Source: an uncultured Clostridia bacterium (GTDB lineage: Bacteria; Bacillota; Clostridia; Oscillospirales; Oscillospiraceae). From it: a stretch of DNA of 13,946 nucleotides. A program made the translations under genes and the position numbers. Location: positions 1-13,946 of the forward strand of contig CALDMR010000008.1 of the NCBI GenBank assembly GCA_937915065.1, written 5' to 3'. Shown one piece after another: positions 7,284-13,946 of this stretch. How positions within the stretch are numbered: the stretch's first letter is position 1; each line of letters begins with the position of its first letter. The notes below the pieces were generated by a model. The model made no database searches. It saw only the letters and a list, made by a program, of their open reading frames with translations, and was not told the origin of the DNA.

Positions 7284-7478
7284 TTATACCATCCGGGCCA
7301 GGATCACGGACAGGAACAGCACCCCAATGCCCACCAGGCGCAGCAGCGCGGCCACGGCATTGCTCATCGCCGGGCGTTCCTGCTTGCGGTGCAGCCGCAG
7401 CCAGAGCACCTCCGGCTTCAGCAGCAAAAGGAAACCCACCAGGGCCACCACGACGGCCAAAAACAACCAAAAACTCAC
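7284..7478 (-). CDS. Small two-helix membrane protein
   Basis: 64 residues with hydrophobic segments at about 3-20 and 43-62 separated by a basic linker (RLHRKQERP). It starts with GTG overlapping the uvrB stop codon (GTGA), with AAAGGGG 8 nt upstream, and ends 4 bp before the DUF2812 gene. The overlap, ribosome site and clean hydrophobic pattern support a real gene. I do not recognise a family. Position suggests it is translated from the uvrB transcript and may work with the DUF2812 protein. Confidence 0.6.
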   Translation of the reverse strand: MSFWLFLAVVVALVGFLLLLKPEVLWLRLHRKQERPAMSNAVAALLRLVGIGVLFLSVILARMV

Positions 7479-9420
7479 TTTGCATTCCCCTTTCCTTCTC
7501 CCCGCAGTTCAATAATGCGGTCGCGCAGCACAGCGGCATATTCGAATTCCAACATTTTAGACGCCTCCCGCATCTGCTTTTCCAGCTTGGCGATCTCTGC
7601 CCGGCGCTCCTGCTCCGAAAGCTTGACCCGGCGACTTTTGGCCCCCTGCTTCTCTTCGCTGATTTCCAGGATATCGTGGACGGGCTTGACGATGGTTTTC
7701 GGCACGATACCATGGGCTTTGTTGAAGTCGTCCTGCAATCTGCGGCGGCGCTCCGTTTCATCCATGGCCGCCCGCATGGAGGGCGTGACCGTATCAGCAT
7801 ACAAGATCACCTTGCCTTCCGCGTTGCGGGCCGCGCGGCCAATGGTCTGGATCAGAGATGTTTCGCTGCGCAGAAAGCCCTCCTTATCCGCATCCAGGAT
7901 AGCCACCAGGCTCACCTCGGGCATGTCCAGGCCTTCCCGCAGCAGATTGATGCCCACCAGCACATCAAAGGTTCCTTTGCGCAGATCCCGCACGATTTCC
8001 ATGCGCTCAATGGCCCCGATATCCGAGTGCATATATCGCACACGGATATCGGCAGCAGAAAGATAATCTGTTAGATCCTCCGCCATTCTCTTAGTCAGCG
8101 TGGTTACCAGCACGCGCTCATTCTTTTTCGTGCGCAGATGGATCTCGTCGATCAAATCGTCAATCTGGCCCAGCACGGGACGCACCTCGATCTCCGGATC
8201 CAGCAGCCCCGTGGGACGGATCACCTGCTCCACGACCTGGCCGGAGCGCTCCTTTTCATAGGGGCCCGGCGTGGCCGACACATAGATAGCCTGATGGACC
8301 CGCTGCTCGAATTCATCAAACTTCAGCGGGCGGTTATCGTAAGCGCAGGGCAGCCGGAAGCCATATTTGACCAGGCTGTCCTTTCTGGCGTGGTCGCCGT
8401 TGAACATGGCCCGCACCTGTGGCAGCGTCACATGGCTTTCGTCCACAAACAGCAAAAAATCATCCGGGAAGTAATCCAGCAGCGTATGGGGCGGCGTTCC
8501 CTCCGGCCGCCCTTCAATCAGGCGGGAATAGTTTTCGATGCCGGAACAATAGCCCAGCTCCTGCATCATTTCGATGTCATACAGCACCCGCTGCTTGATC
8601 CGCTGGGCTTCCACCAACTGGTTGTGGGCTTCAAAATACTGCACCTGGGCTTCCAGTTCCTCATAGATCCGCCCAATGGCCACATCCATTTTCTCCTTCG
8701 GCGTCACATAATGGGTGGCAGGCCAGATGGGCACATGGGTCAGATTGCGGATCACATGGCCCGTGACCGCGTTCACCTCGCTGATGCGGTCGATCTCGTC
8801 GCCAAAAAACTCCACCCGGATTCCACTGTGTCTCCCCGCACCCGGAACATATTGCGCTCAAAGGCAATGTCGTTGCGCTCATACCGGATCTCCACCAACC
8901 GGCGCAGAAATTCTTCCCGATCCAGCGTGCTGCCCACCCGGATGGAGATCATCATCTGGGCAAAGTCCTCCGGTTCGCCCAGGCCATAGATGCAGGACAC
9001 CGAGGACACCACGATCACATCCCGCCGCTCCAACAGCGCGCAGGTGGCAGACAGCCGCAGCCGGTCGATCTCATCGTTGGTCGAAGCGTCCTTCTCGATA
9101 TAGGTATCTGTATGGGGGATATAGGCCTCAGGCTGATAATAATCGTAGTAGGACACAAAATACTCCACGGCATTTTCCGGAAAGAACTCCTTGAACTCCG
9201 CACACAGCTGAGCCGCCAGGGTTTTATTATGGGCCAGCACCAGGGTCGGGCGCTGAAGTTTTTCGATGACCTTGGCCATCGTAAAAGTCTTGCCGCTGCC
9301 GGTCACACCCAGCAGCGTCTGCTCCCGCAGGCCCCATTCCACCCCCTGGGCCAATTTCTCGATGGCCTGGGGTTGGTCGCCTGCCGCGTCATAAGGGCTG
9401 ACTAATTTAAACTGCGGCAT
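7475..9420 (-). pseudogene. uvrB: Excinuclease ABC subunit B, interrupted by a deletion frameshift
   Basis: UvrB takes the damaged DNA from UvrA and recruits UvrC in nucleotide excision repair. Both halves are well kept. 9420-8821 encodes residues 1-200 with Walker A GVTGSGKT (38-45), the YYDYYQPEAYIP beta-hairpin and SSVSCIYGLG. 8815-7475 encodes the rest, with FVDESH, the helicase motif TIGRAARN and the C-terminal UVR motif ending LEFEYAAVLRDRIIELRGE. Between them, where the family reads VE-IFPA...IRVEFFGDE, the sequence goes from GTGGA directly to ATCCGGGTGGAG: about 31 nt are missing and the frame shifts, ending at a stop at 8773. The lesion falls in domain 2, the UvrA-binding part. The start ATG at 9420 has AAGGAGGG 7-9 nt upstream. 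A T TTT TTG slip site follows the break. It could be a true mutation, a recoded gene or an assembly fault. Confidence 0.88.
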
Positions 9421-9458
9421 TTCTCCGCCCTCCTTACCGATAAAACTAAGAATGGTTT

Positions 9459-9488
9459 ATTATACCGCAACCATGGGTGATATTGCAA
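9459..9488 (-). promoter_or_regulatory. uvrB promoter
   Basis: On the minus strand TTGCAA (9483-9488), 18-bp spacer, consensus TATAAT (9459-9464), about 40 bp before the start codon. I looked for a LexA box of the GAAC-n4-GTTC type in 9421-9610 and saw none. Confidence 0.65.
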
Positions 9489-9534
9489 GAAAAGCCCCCC
9501 AGTTTCCCTCTCTTTTCCGCCCCTCCGGGCAGCA

Positions 9535-9563
9535 TTGACAATTCCTGGGGCGTACAGTATGAT
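9535..9563 (+). promoter_or_regulatory. Promoter of the rightward three-gene operon
   Basis: Consensus TTGACA (9535-9540), 17-bp spacer, TATGAT (9558-9563, five of six). A perfect 5-bp inverted repeat GTATG-n5-CATAC (9557-9571) overlaps the -10 box and could be an operator. The divergent uvrB promoter lies 47 bp away. Confidence 0.78.
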
Positions 9564-9610
9564 GAACATACAATAACTGTCTATTTTGTCGGAAAGCTGG
9601 TGCGTATTTT

Positions 9611-11167
9611 ATGGAAAAGCGCGCTTTATTCCTCTTCGGAGAGTGTGCCGAAGACCTTTTTCTCTCCCGTTTTCCCGTTCCGATCGCCCCCTGCGAGCCC
9701 TATACCTTAGAGGGCTATGCCATGCACTGCAATGCCGCAGGCCGGGCATTCCTGGCGCCGGATCCCACCGCCCGGGTTTCCGGGCTGCTCTGCCATGCAG
9801 AGCCCTCTTTACTGTGGGCCATGGATCAGTGGAAAGGCGTGCCGCTGCTGCAGCGCACTCCTGCGCCGGCGCATCCGGAAATCGACACCTATATTGAAAA
9901 CTGCGCCGCCCCGGCGCTGCCCCTGGCAGCTGCCCTGGATCACTTTTCCTGCCTCTATCAGGAAAACGAGCTGGGCAAGTGCGACGTCCATCTGATGTTT
10001 CCCTGTTCCTTTGGCCATTTTCACGGCAAAGCATCTGTTGCCGACGCAGTCACCGGCGATTTGATCGCTCGGCTTACCAAAGCCAATGCCGAAGAATTTT
10101 CCGGCGAATATCTGACGCTGCATCGCGGGGCTCTGGGCACCTTTTCTTTCGAGCTGGGCTTTTCCGATGCAGATCAAAAAAAGCATGTGCAAACCGGACT
10201 GATCCACTATGCCGTCCACACGCCCACGCAAATCGGCACCGTCAGCGTTGTCTTTCCAAACGCCCTCGTCTCCGCGCTGCAGATTCTCAATGTATTCTGT
10301 AGCAACGCCATCCTGCTGCGCACCGCAGAAGGCAGCCTGCCGCTGATCGACTGGCTGGAAAAGGCCCACGGTCTGACCCTGCACGGGACGCCCCGCGCCG
10401 TACTCTTTGCCCACAATCCGCTGAGCAAGGAGCATATTCTGAACTGTCTTGCCATGGAACGCCACCCGATGGCGCCCCTGATCGGCCCCACACTGAATTC
10501 CTACGCCGCCGACAATTTTGCGCAATATGACCTGGCAGAGGTCTACGCTTCCCCCAAGTGCCTGTTGGAAATCGAAAAGGATTGCTGCTGCACCCTGTCC
10601 GACCGCCTGGCCGCCGAAAGCATTGAAATCTTCTTTGTGGAGCTGCTGTCCATGCAGACCGCCTCCATCCACCGCGTTTGTTCCAATGTGTTGGAATATA
10701 TGCAGGATACCGAAAGGCTGGGCGCGGAAAAGGATTACAACCGTTTGATCACGCTGAGCGCGGAAATGTCTGCCGCCGTTCTGTTTTTCGATTATGATTG
10801 TTTCCTCTATCCCACCGTCAGCATCGCCTGCAAAAAGATTTCCCAGCGCTTCGGAATGGAAGAGGAATTGCAGAAATACTATCAATACCGGGAAATTCTG
10901 GAGCAAATGATCAACCTGGCCCACGAGCAGCGCGAAAAAATCGAAGGCGACAACATGAACCTGCTGCTGCTTCTGCTGACCATCGTGCAGGTGCTTCCCA
11001 CGCTGATTGACACCTTTACCATGATCCAAAGCAACAGCTTTTCCCCCTCGATCCTGCTATCCTGGCTATACAGCATCTTGGCCTGCGGTTTGCTGGTGGG
11101 ACTGTTCAGCTGGTACAAGCGGAGAACCATCCGCCGGATCAATAACGCACGCAAAAGGAGAACCTAA
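9611..11167 (+). CDS. Membrane protein with a degenerate GGCT/AIG2-like N-terminus (function unknown)
   Basis: 518 residues; I do not recognise the whole protein. Residues about 5-85 resemble the gamma-glutamylcyclotransferase (AIG2) fold: FLFGEC where the family has a YGTL-like loop, then VSGLLCH (56-62), then MDQWKGVPLLQR (71-82) where the family has LDxxEGxxxYxR. The catalytic Glu of that motif is Lys75 here, so this domain is probably not a working cyclotransferase. The long middle (about 90-430) has no motif I can name. The end has a helical, charged stretch (about 418-447, EEELQKYYQYREILEQM onward) and two membrane helices at about 449-467 and 480-499, then a very basic tail (RRTIRRINNARKRRT). 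That layout recalls CorA-like or RMND1/DUF155-type C-termini, but this is weak. No strong ribosome site precedes the ATG (GGAAAG is 14 nt away), so the start is tentative. The next gene begins immediately after its stop. Confidence 0.7.
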   Translation: MEKRALFLFGECAEDLFLSRFPVPIAPCEPYTLEGYAMHCNAAGRAFLAPDPTARVSGLLCHAEPSLLWAMDQWKGVPLLQRTPAPAHPEIDTYIENCAAPALPLAAALDHFSCLYQENELGKCDVHLMFPCSFGHFHGKASVADAVTGDLIARLTKANAEEFSGEYLTLHRGALGTFSFELGFSDADQKKHVQTGLIHYAVHTPTQIGTVSVVFPNALVSALQILNVFCSNAILLRTAEGSLPLIDWLEKAHGLTLHGTPRAVLFAHNPLSKEHILNCLAMERHPMAPLIGPTLNSYAADNFAQYDLAEVYASPKCLLEIEKDCCCTLSDRLAAESIEIFFVELLSMQTASIHRVCSNVLEYMQDTERLGAEKDYNRLITLSAEMSAAVLFFDYDCFLYPTVSIACKKISQRFGMEEELQKYYQYREILEQMINLAHEQREKIEGDNMNLLLLLLTIVQVLPTLIDTFTMIQSNSFSPSILLSWLYSILACGLLVGLFSWYKRRTIRRINNARKRRT

Positions 11168-12742
11168 GTGGCACGAACTCGCTTTTTCAACGCATATACC
11201 TATACTTCTTCCGGCTCGCTGCAGCCGGTGCAGCTGGTCACAGAGCATGGGCGAATCGCAGCCCTGTCCCACGCCAGCGCTCCCCTGGCAGCGGAGCGCC
11301 ACCATGATTGCGGCGGCGCGCTGCTGCTGCCCGGTATGATCGACGCCCACCTGCATTTACCCGGCAGCCTGTTATACGGCCGCCACGGCGTGGATCTGAT
11401 GGACTGCGCCAGCCTGGACGCATACCAGTCTGCCTTGCTGTCCCACCGGACAGACCGCGCCATTCTGCGCGGCTTTGGGTGGAGCCAGCGGTTGTTTCAG
11501 GAATCTCCCGGCGCAATGTCCCGGTTTTTGCACTTTCTGAACGAAACCTTTCCCACCCTGCCTGTGCTGCTGTTTTCAGATGACTACCACTCCTGTCTTT
11601 GCAACGATGTTCTGCTGCGGCAGGCGGCGGCTGTGCTTCCGCCCCCCCAGGACAAAACCTGCCCCGGCTTTTTGGCAGAACGGTCCGTTTTCGCCCTGCT
11701 GCACACCCTGCCGGAGCTGTCCTTCCGCCACGAAGAACTGGAAGACGCCCTGCTGGCCTATCAAGCCCTGCTGCTGTCCAGGGGGATCACCGCAGTACAG
11801 ACTCTGATGCCCATTGGCATGGATGAGGGCGCCTGCTGGGAGCTTCTGCAGGATCTGGAGCGGCGCGGTCTCTGGCACATTCACACCCATTTCGCCGTTA
11901 CAGCCCACCCTGCCGACGATCCGGGGGCCATTCTGCAGCGCATCCGCACCCTGCAAAACCGCCAAACGGAGCACCTGCGGCTCAACACAGTCAAAATCTA
12001 TATCGATGGCGTGGTAGACAACGGCAGCGCGTATCTGTCCCAGCCCTATGAGGACAGCGACAGCTGCGGCGATCCCATCTGGGACAGCACCGCGCTGGAA
12101 TCTTTCTGCACCTTATTCGACCGGGAAAACCTGCAGATTCATGCCCATGTGATCGGAGACGCCGCGGCAGCTCAGATCACCGCCGCCCTGGAACAGGCCC
12201 TGCACCAAAACGGCCGTTCGGAAAATAAAAACCGCCATGTACTGGCCCATGTGCAGCTGGCAGATGCAGACAGCGCCGAGCGTATGGCCCGGTGCGGCCT
12301 GTTGTGCGCCCTGCAGCCCTTCTGGTTTCCCCAGGACGCCGTTTATGCCGTAGACCGGGCCCGGCTCGGAGCACGCTCCGGCACGGAATACCCCTGCGCC
12401 AGTCTGCTGCACCGCGGCATTCCTGTATCTTTCGGCAGCGACAGTCCTGTCACGCCGGATCCCGCTCCGCTGGATGGCATCGCCTGCGCCATGCACCGAA
12501 AAGATACGCCGGAGCGCCTTACCTTTACCGAAGCATTGCACGCTTATACCACCGCAGGCGCCTACCAACTGTTCCGCGAAAAGGAGCTCGGCCGCCTTTC
12601 CCCCGGATACCGGGCTGATTTTCTGCGGCTGACGCCGCCGGCGTCCGAACCGTTTTCCGCAACCCCCGCCCCCTCTCTGTTGGAAACATACAGCGGCGGT
12701 CAATGCGTTTATCAAAGGAAGGAGATGCACTCATGTTTTTAA
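11168..12742 (+). CDS. YtcJ-type amidohydrolase (amidohydrolase family 3)
   Basis: 524 residues with the usual order of metal-dependent amidohydrolase sites: LLPGMIDAHLHL with H61 and H63 after the small beta-sandwich domain, SDDYHSCLCN, VKIYIDG around K276, QIHAHVIGDAA (H325, H327), HVQLAD (H361) and FGSDSPV (D425). The C-terminus has the second half of the beta-sandwich (KELGRLSPGYRADFLRL). YtcJ and NfdA relatives cleave N-acyl or N-formyl amides in the cytoplasm; the substrate here is unknown. It starts with GTG directly after the preceding TAA, and AAAGGAG ends 7 nt before it. Its 3' end overlaps the next gene by 10 bp. All metal positions look intact. Confidence 0.85.
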   Translation: MARTRFFNAYTYTSSGSLQPVQLVTEHGRIAALSHASAPLAAERHHDCGGALLLPGMIDAHLHLPGSLLYGRHGVDLMDCASLDAYQSALLSHRTDRAILRGFGWSQRLFQESPGAMSRFLHFLNETFPTLPVLLFSDDYHSCLCNDVLLRQAAAVLPPPQDKTCPGFLAERSVFALLHTLPELSFRHEELEDALLAYQALLLSRGITAVQTLMPIGMDEGACWELLQDLERRGLWHIHTHFAVTAHPADDPGAILQRIRTLQNRQTEHLRLNTVKIYIDGVVDNGSAYLSQPYEDSDSCGDPIWDSTALESFCTLFDRENLQIHAHVIGDAAAAQITAALEQALHQNGRSENKNRHVLAHVQLADADSAERMARCGLLCALQPFWFPQDAVYAVDRARLGARSGTEYPCASLLHRGIPVSFGSDSPVTPDPAPLDGIACAMHRKDTPERLTFTEALHAYTTAGAYQLFREKELGRLSPGYRADFLRLTPPASEPFSATPAPSLLETYSGGQCVYQRKEMHSCF

Positions 12743-13233
12743 CCCGTGCAGAAGCCCTTGAAAAACTGATGGCCCACTATCAGGAGCCCTATCGGTGCGC
12801 CCGGCGAATGGAGGAGGGCTCCCCCCTGGCAGCCACCGCTTTCATGCACCTGGTCGGCGAGCGCCGGCTTCTTTCCCTGGCCAATATAGGCATCGTGGAA
12901 AGCGACGACTTCGTTTATGTCTATTCCGTGGAGGAATTGACCCTTCCCCTTTTGGATTGTTGCTGCAGCGAGGCCCTGGAAGATGGTCTGGCCCGGGTCG
13001 ATCCCAATCCGAACCACCAGTTTTCTCTGATATCTGTCTTTTTCCTTTGCGACGCCATCGCGCCCGACGCCGCCGCGAAATTGAAAAAAGCAAAGTATCA
13101 CAAGGAATACAAGCCCGCCGGCCACGGCTGGGCCGACCTGCGCCTGGCCGCCGCCGAAACCGGCAGCAAAACCCGCGTTGCCAACGCCATGGGCAAATCA
13201 CTGCTGCAGATCTATAAAGAAGCCCTCCGCTGA
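12733..13233 (+). CDS. Conserved-looking 166-residue protein, possibly DUF8052-like
   Basis: Soluble, 166 residues, no signal peptide and no membrane helix. The end, KLKKAKYHKEYKPAGHGW followed by ADLRLAAAETGSKTRVANAMGKSL, resembles a pattern I associate with Clostridia DUF8052 proteins (KKFxYxKxY...GWxDxRL...tNxxGkxl), as does the early SDDFVYVYSVEELT. This is from memory and weak. I chose the ATG at 12733 because AAAGGAAGGAG ends 9 nt before it; it overlaps the amidohydrolase stop by 10 bp, so translation is probably coupled. Function unknown. A short Cys run (CCC, about residues 76-78) is notable. Last gene of the operon. Confidence 0.75.
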   Translation: MFLTRAEALEKLMAHYQEPYRCARRMEEGSPLAATAFMHLVGERRLLSLANIGIVESDDFVYVYSVEELTLPLLDCCCSEALEDGLARVDPNPNHQFSLISVFFLCDAIAPDAAAKLKKAKYHKEYKPAGHGWADLRLAAAETGSKTRVANAMGKSLLQIYKEALR

Positions 13234-13484
13234 TGTACCCATCAGCAGCATGACACCCAGAATTTCAGCTTGGATATGACAAACACGGGTTCGCTCCACA
13301 ATCGAAAAAGAACCACCAACAGCTTCAAAGATCCCAGGTGCTGTTTCTGATTGCAACAATGAATCGGAGTTCCATTTCCAGAAAGATCTCACAAAAAACA
13401 ACCTTGCTTCTTTTATGAAAAATCCACAATTTTTCTTTGAAGACGCTGTCAGCCATTCTATGAAAGAACTGGCTGCGACAAGGG
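13234..13484. other. Untranslated stretch between the operon and its terminator
   Basis: About 250 bp with no supported plus-strand gene. On the minus strand a 67-codon frame (13198-13401) is open, encoding segments such as PGIFEAVGGSFSIVERTRV and AEILGVMLLMGTSAEG. It has no clear ribosome site or promoter and its end overlaps the 166-residue gene, so I do not call it. It could be a remnant of a degraded gene. Two short dyads are present: GAAAAAT/ATTTTTC (13417-13435) and a CAGCCA/TGGCTG pair before the terminator. Confidence 0.4.
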
Positions 13485-13535
13485 AAAAGCCCCCAGGAAT
13501 GAACCGCTTAGGGCTATCATTCCTGGGGCCTTTTT
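13485..13535 (+). terminator. Intrinsic terminator of the rightward operon
   Basis: A perfect 12-bp stem CCCCAGGAATGA (13491-13502) / TCATTCCTGGGG (13517-13528) with a 14-nt loop is flanked by AAAAGC on the left and CCTTTTT on the right. It is about 250 bp past the last stop codon. The A-run on the left gives T's on the minus strand, so it could stop transcripts from both sides. Confidence 0.88.
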
Positions 13536-13733
13536 ATCGTTTGGTTGAAGTAAGGCAGTATCTTCATCTCTAATAATAGGCGGAATTGTTCCCGCCACTC
13601 TATTACTTAAATTCTATAATTACTAGAAAAATACATCTTTGTCTGCAAAGCAACAAATAATTCCATCGACGATTCAAAAACTCAAAAGTAATTTCTTCAA
13701 GGTCCCGCTTGAAGTATCACGACGATTTACGCC
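13536..13733. other. AT-rich intergenic stretch with a dyad before the next promoter
   Basis: No gene is visible. The only clear structures are GGCGG-n8-CCGCC near 13580-13597 and a perfect 7-bp inverted repeat CTTCAAG (13695-13701) / CTTGAAG (13708-13714) with a 6-nt spacer, about 20 bp upstream of the next -35 box, a plausible place for an activator site. Base composition is much more AT-rich than the genes around it. Confidence 0.4.
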
Positions 13734-13762
13734 TTGCAATTCGGTTGGGTTGACCGTATAAT
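13734..13762 (+). promoter_or_regulatory. Promoter of the next gene (beyond the right edge)
   Basis: TTGCAA (13734-13739), 17-bp spacer, consensus TATAAT (13757-13762). Transcription would start near 13769. A TTGACC closer in (13751-13756 region) is only a couple of bases from the -10 and cannot be its -35. Confidence 0.75.
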
Positions 13763-13768
13763 AAAAAA

Positions 13769-13931
13769 AGATGGTTCAAAAAGAGGTTTCCGGTTCTTTG
13801 GGCGCAGAGCGAAAAACTCGCTGCGCAGCAAAGCGGCCCATCCCTCTTCGGGCGGTGGAAAAGCCGCCGCCCGCTTAGAGCACTGGGTCGGTTCGCCAAC
13901 TCTTTTTGCCGACAAACGAATAAGGAGATAC
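13769..13931 (+). promoter_or_regulatory. Structured 5' leader RNA, class unknown
   Basis: About 165 nt lie between the promoter and the next start codon. Hairpin 1 (13796-13833) pairs CTTTG with CAAAG and GCGC...AGCGA with TCGCTGCGC across an AAAAC loop. Hairpin 2 (13849-13873) is a 10-bp stem CGGGCGGTGG / CCGCCGCCCG with one G-U pair and an AAAAG loop. AAGCGG (13831-13836) can instead pair with CCGCTT (13871-13876), which would compete with the base of both hairpins. A third weak pair GTCGGT / GCCGAC sits next to the ribosome site. No T-run follows hairpin 2. I do not recognise a known riboswitch. Confidence 0.5.
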
Positions 13932-13936
13932 ATGTT

Positions 13937-13946
13937 ATGCTAACCG
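13937..13946 (+). CDS. Start of a gene truncated by the window edge
   Basis: AAGGAG (13923-13928) is followed 8-9 nt later by ATG CTA ACC at 13937. An ATG five bases earlier (13932) runs into TAA after two codons, so it is not the start. Only three codons are visible and the product cannot be named. The promoter and structured leader upstream support a real gene here. Confidence 0.5.

Noticed and set aside
7276..7800. Minus-strand 174-codon frame across the uvrB end and the small gene
   Set aside because: It is a shifted frame of uvrB, whose UVR motif is read in the other frame.
6782..8074. Plus-strand open frame of 430 codons across DUF2812, the small gene and uvrB
   Set aside because: It covers three supported minus-strand genes and has antisense-type composition.
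9421..9610. LexA/DinR box for an SOS-controlled uvrB
   Set aside because: GAACATACAATA near 9565 has only the left half of GAAC-n4-GTTC; no second half fits.
9809..11029. Minus-strand open frame of 406 codons opposite the 518-residue protein
   Set aside because: The plus frame has promoter, operon linkage, membrane helices and normal composition; the minus product is Gln/Gly-rich without domains.
13717..13943. Short open frames on both strands over the right-edge leader
   Set aside because: They are driven by the hairpin-rich sequence, lack ribosome sites, and conflict with the promoter and start codon of the next gene.

Overview
The window looks like a piece of a GC-rich Clostridia (Bacillota) chromosome, most likely an Oscillospiraceae/Ruminococcaceae-type gut organism. 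The grounds are inference from gene content: S-layer-homology domains, a DUF2812 protein, a MurJ-family flippase, Gram-positive style AGGAGG ribosome sites, and intrinsic terminators with T-runs. No taxonomic marker gene is present. There are no rRNA, tRNA, CRISPR or intact mobile elements.

Left part (about 1-5550, minus strand): a four-gene operon for cell-surface polymer work. In transcription order it encodes a NodB-type polysaccharide deacetylase with C-terminal SLH repeats, an ATP-grasp ligase, a MurJ/MviN-type lipid-linked-glycan flippase, and a DHHW (AlgX/AlgJ-like) membrane-anchored SGNH esterase/acetyltransferase. It has a clear sigma-A-type promoter (5479-5507) and a strong terminator (217-252). 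Spacing between genes is 1 to about 31 bp. The left edge (1-180) holds short direct repeats and a second terminator facing right.

Middle (5546-9488, minus strand): argF (ornithine carbamoyltransferase) has its own promoter, an 18-bp ARG-box-like operator and its own terminator. Upstream of it lie a DUF2812 membrane protein, a 64-residue two-helix membrane protein, and uvrB. uvrB is broken: about 31 nt are missing between codons for VE and IRVEFFGDE, which shifts the frame. The break is followed directly by a T TTT TTG heptamer on which a -1 slip would rejoin the correct frame.

Right part (9535-13535, plus strand): divergent from uvrB is a three-gene operon. It encodes a 518-residue unrecognised membrane protein whose N-terminus resembles a degenerate gamma-glutamylcyclotransferase/AIG2 fold, a YtcJ-type amidohydrolase, and a 166-residue protein that may be DUF8052-like. 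It starts at a near-consensus promoter and ends at a strong hairpin terminator.

The right edge (13536-13946) is AT-rich and intergenic. It carries a promoter, a structured leader of about 170 nt and the ribosome site and start codon of a gene that lies outside the window. The most interesting items are the uvrB lesion with its possible recoding site, the surface-polymer operon, the unrecognised 518-residue protein beside the amidohydrolase, and the structured leader.
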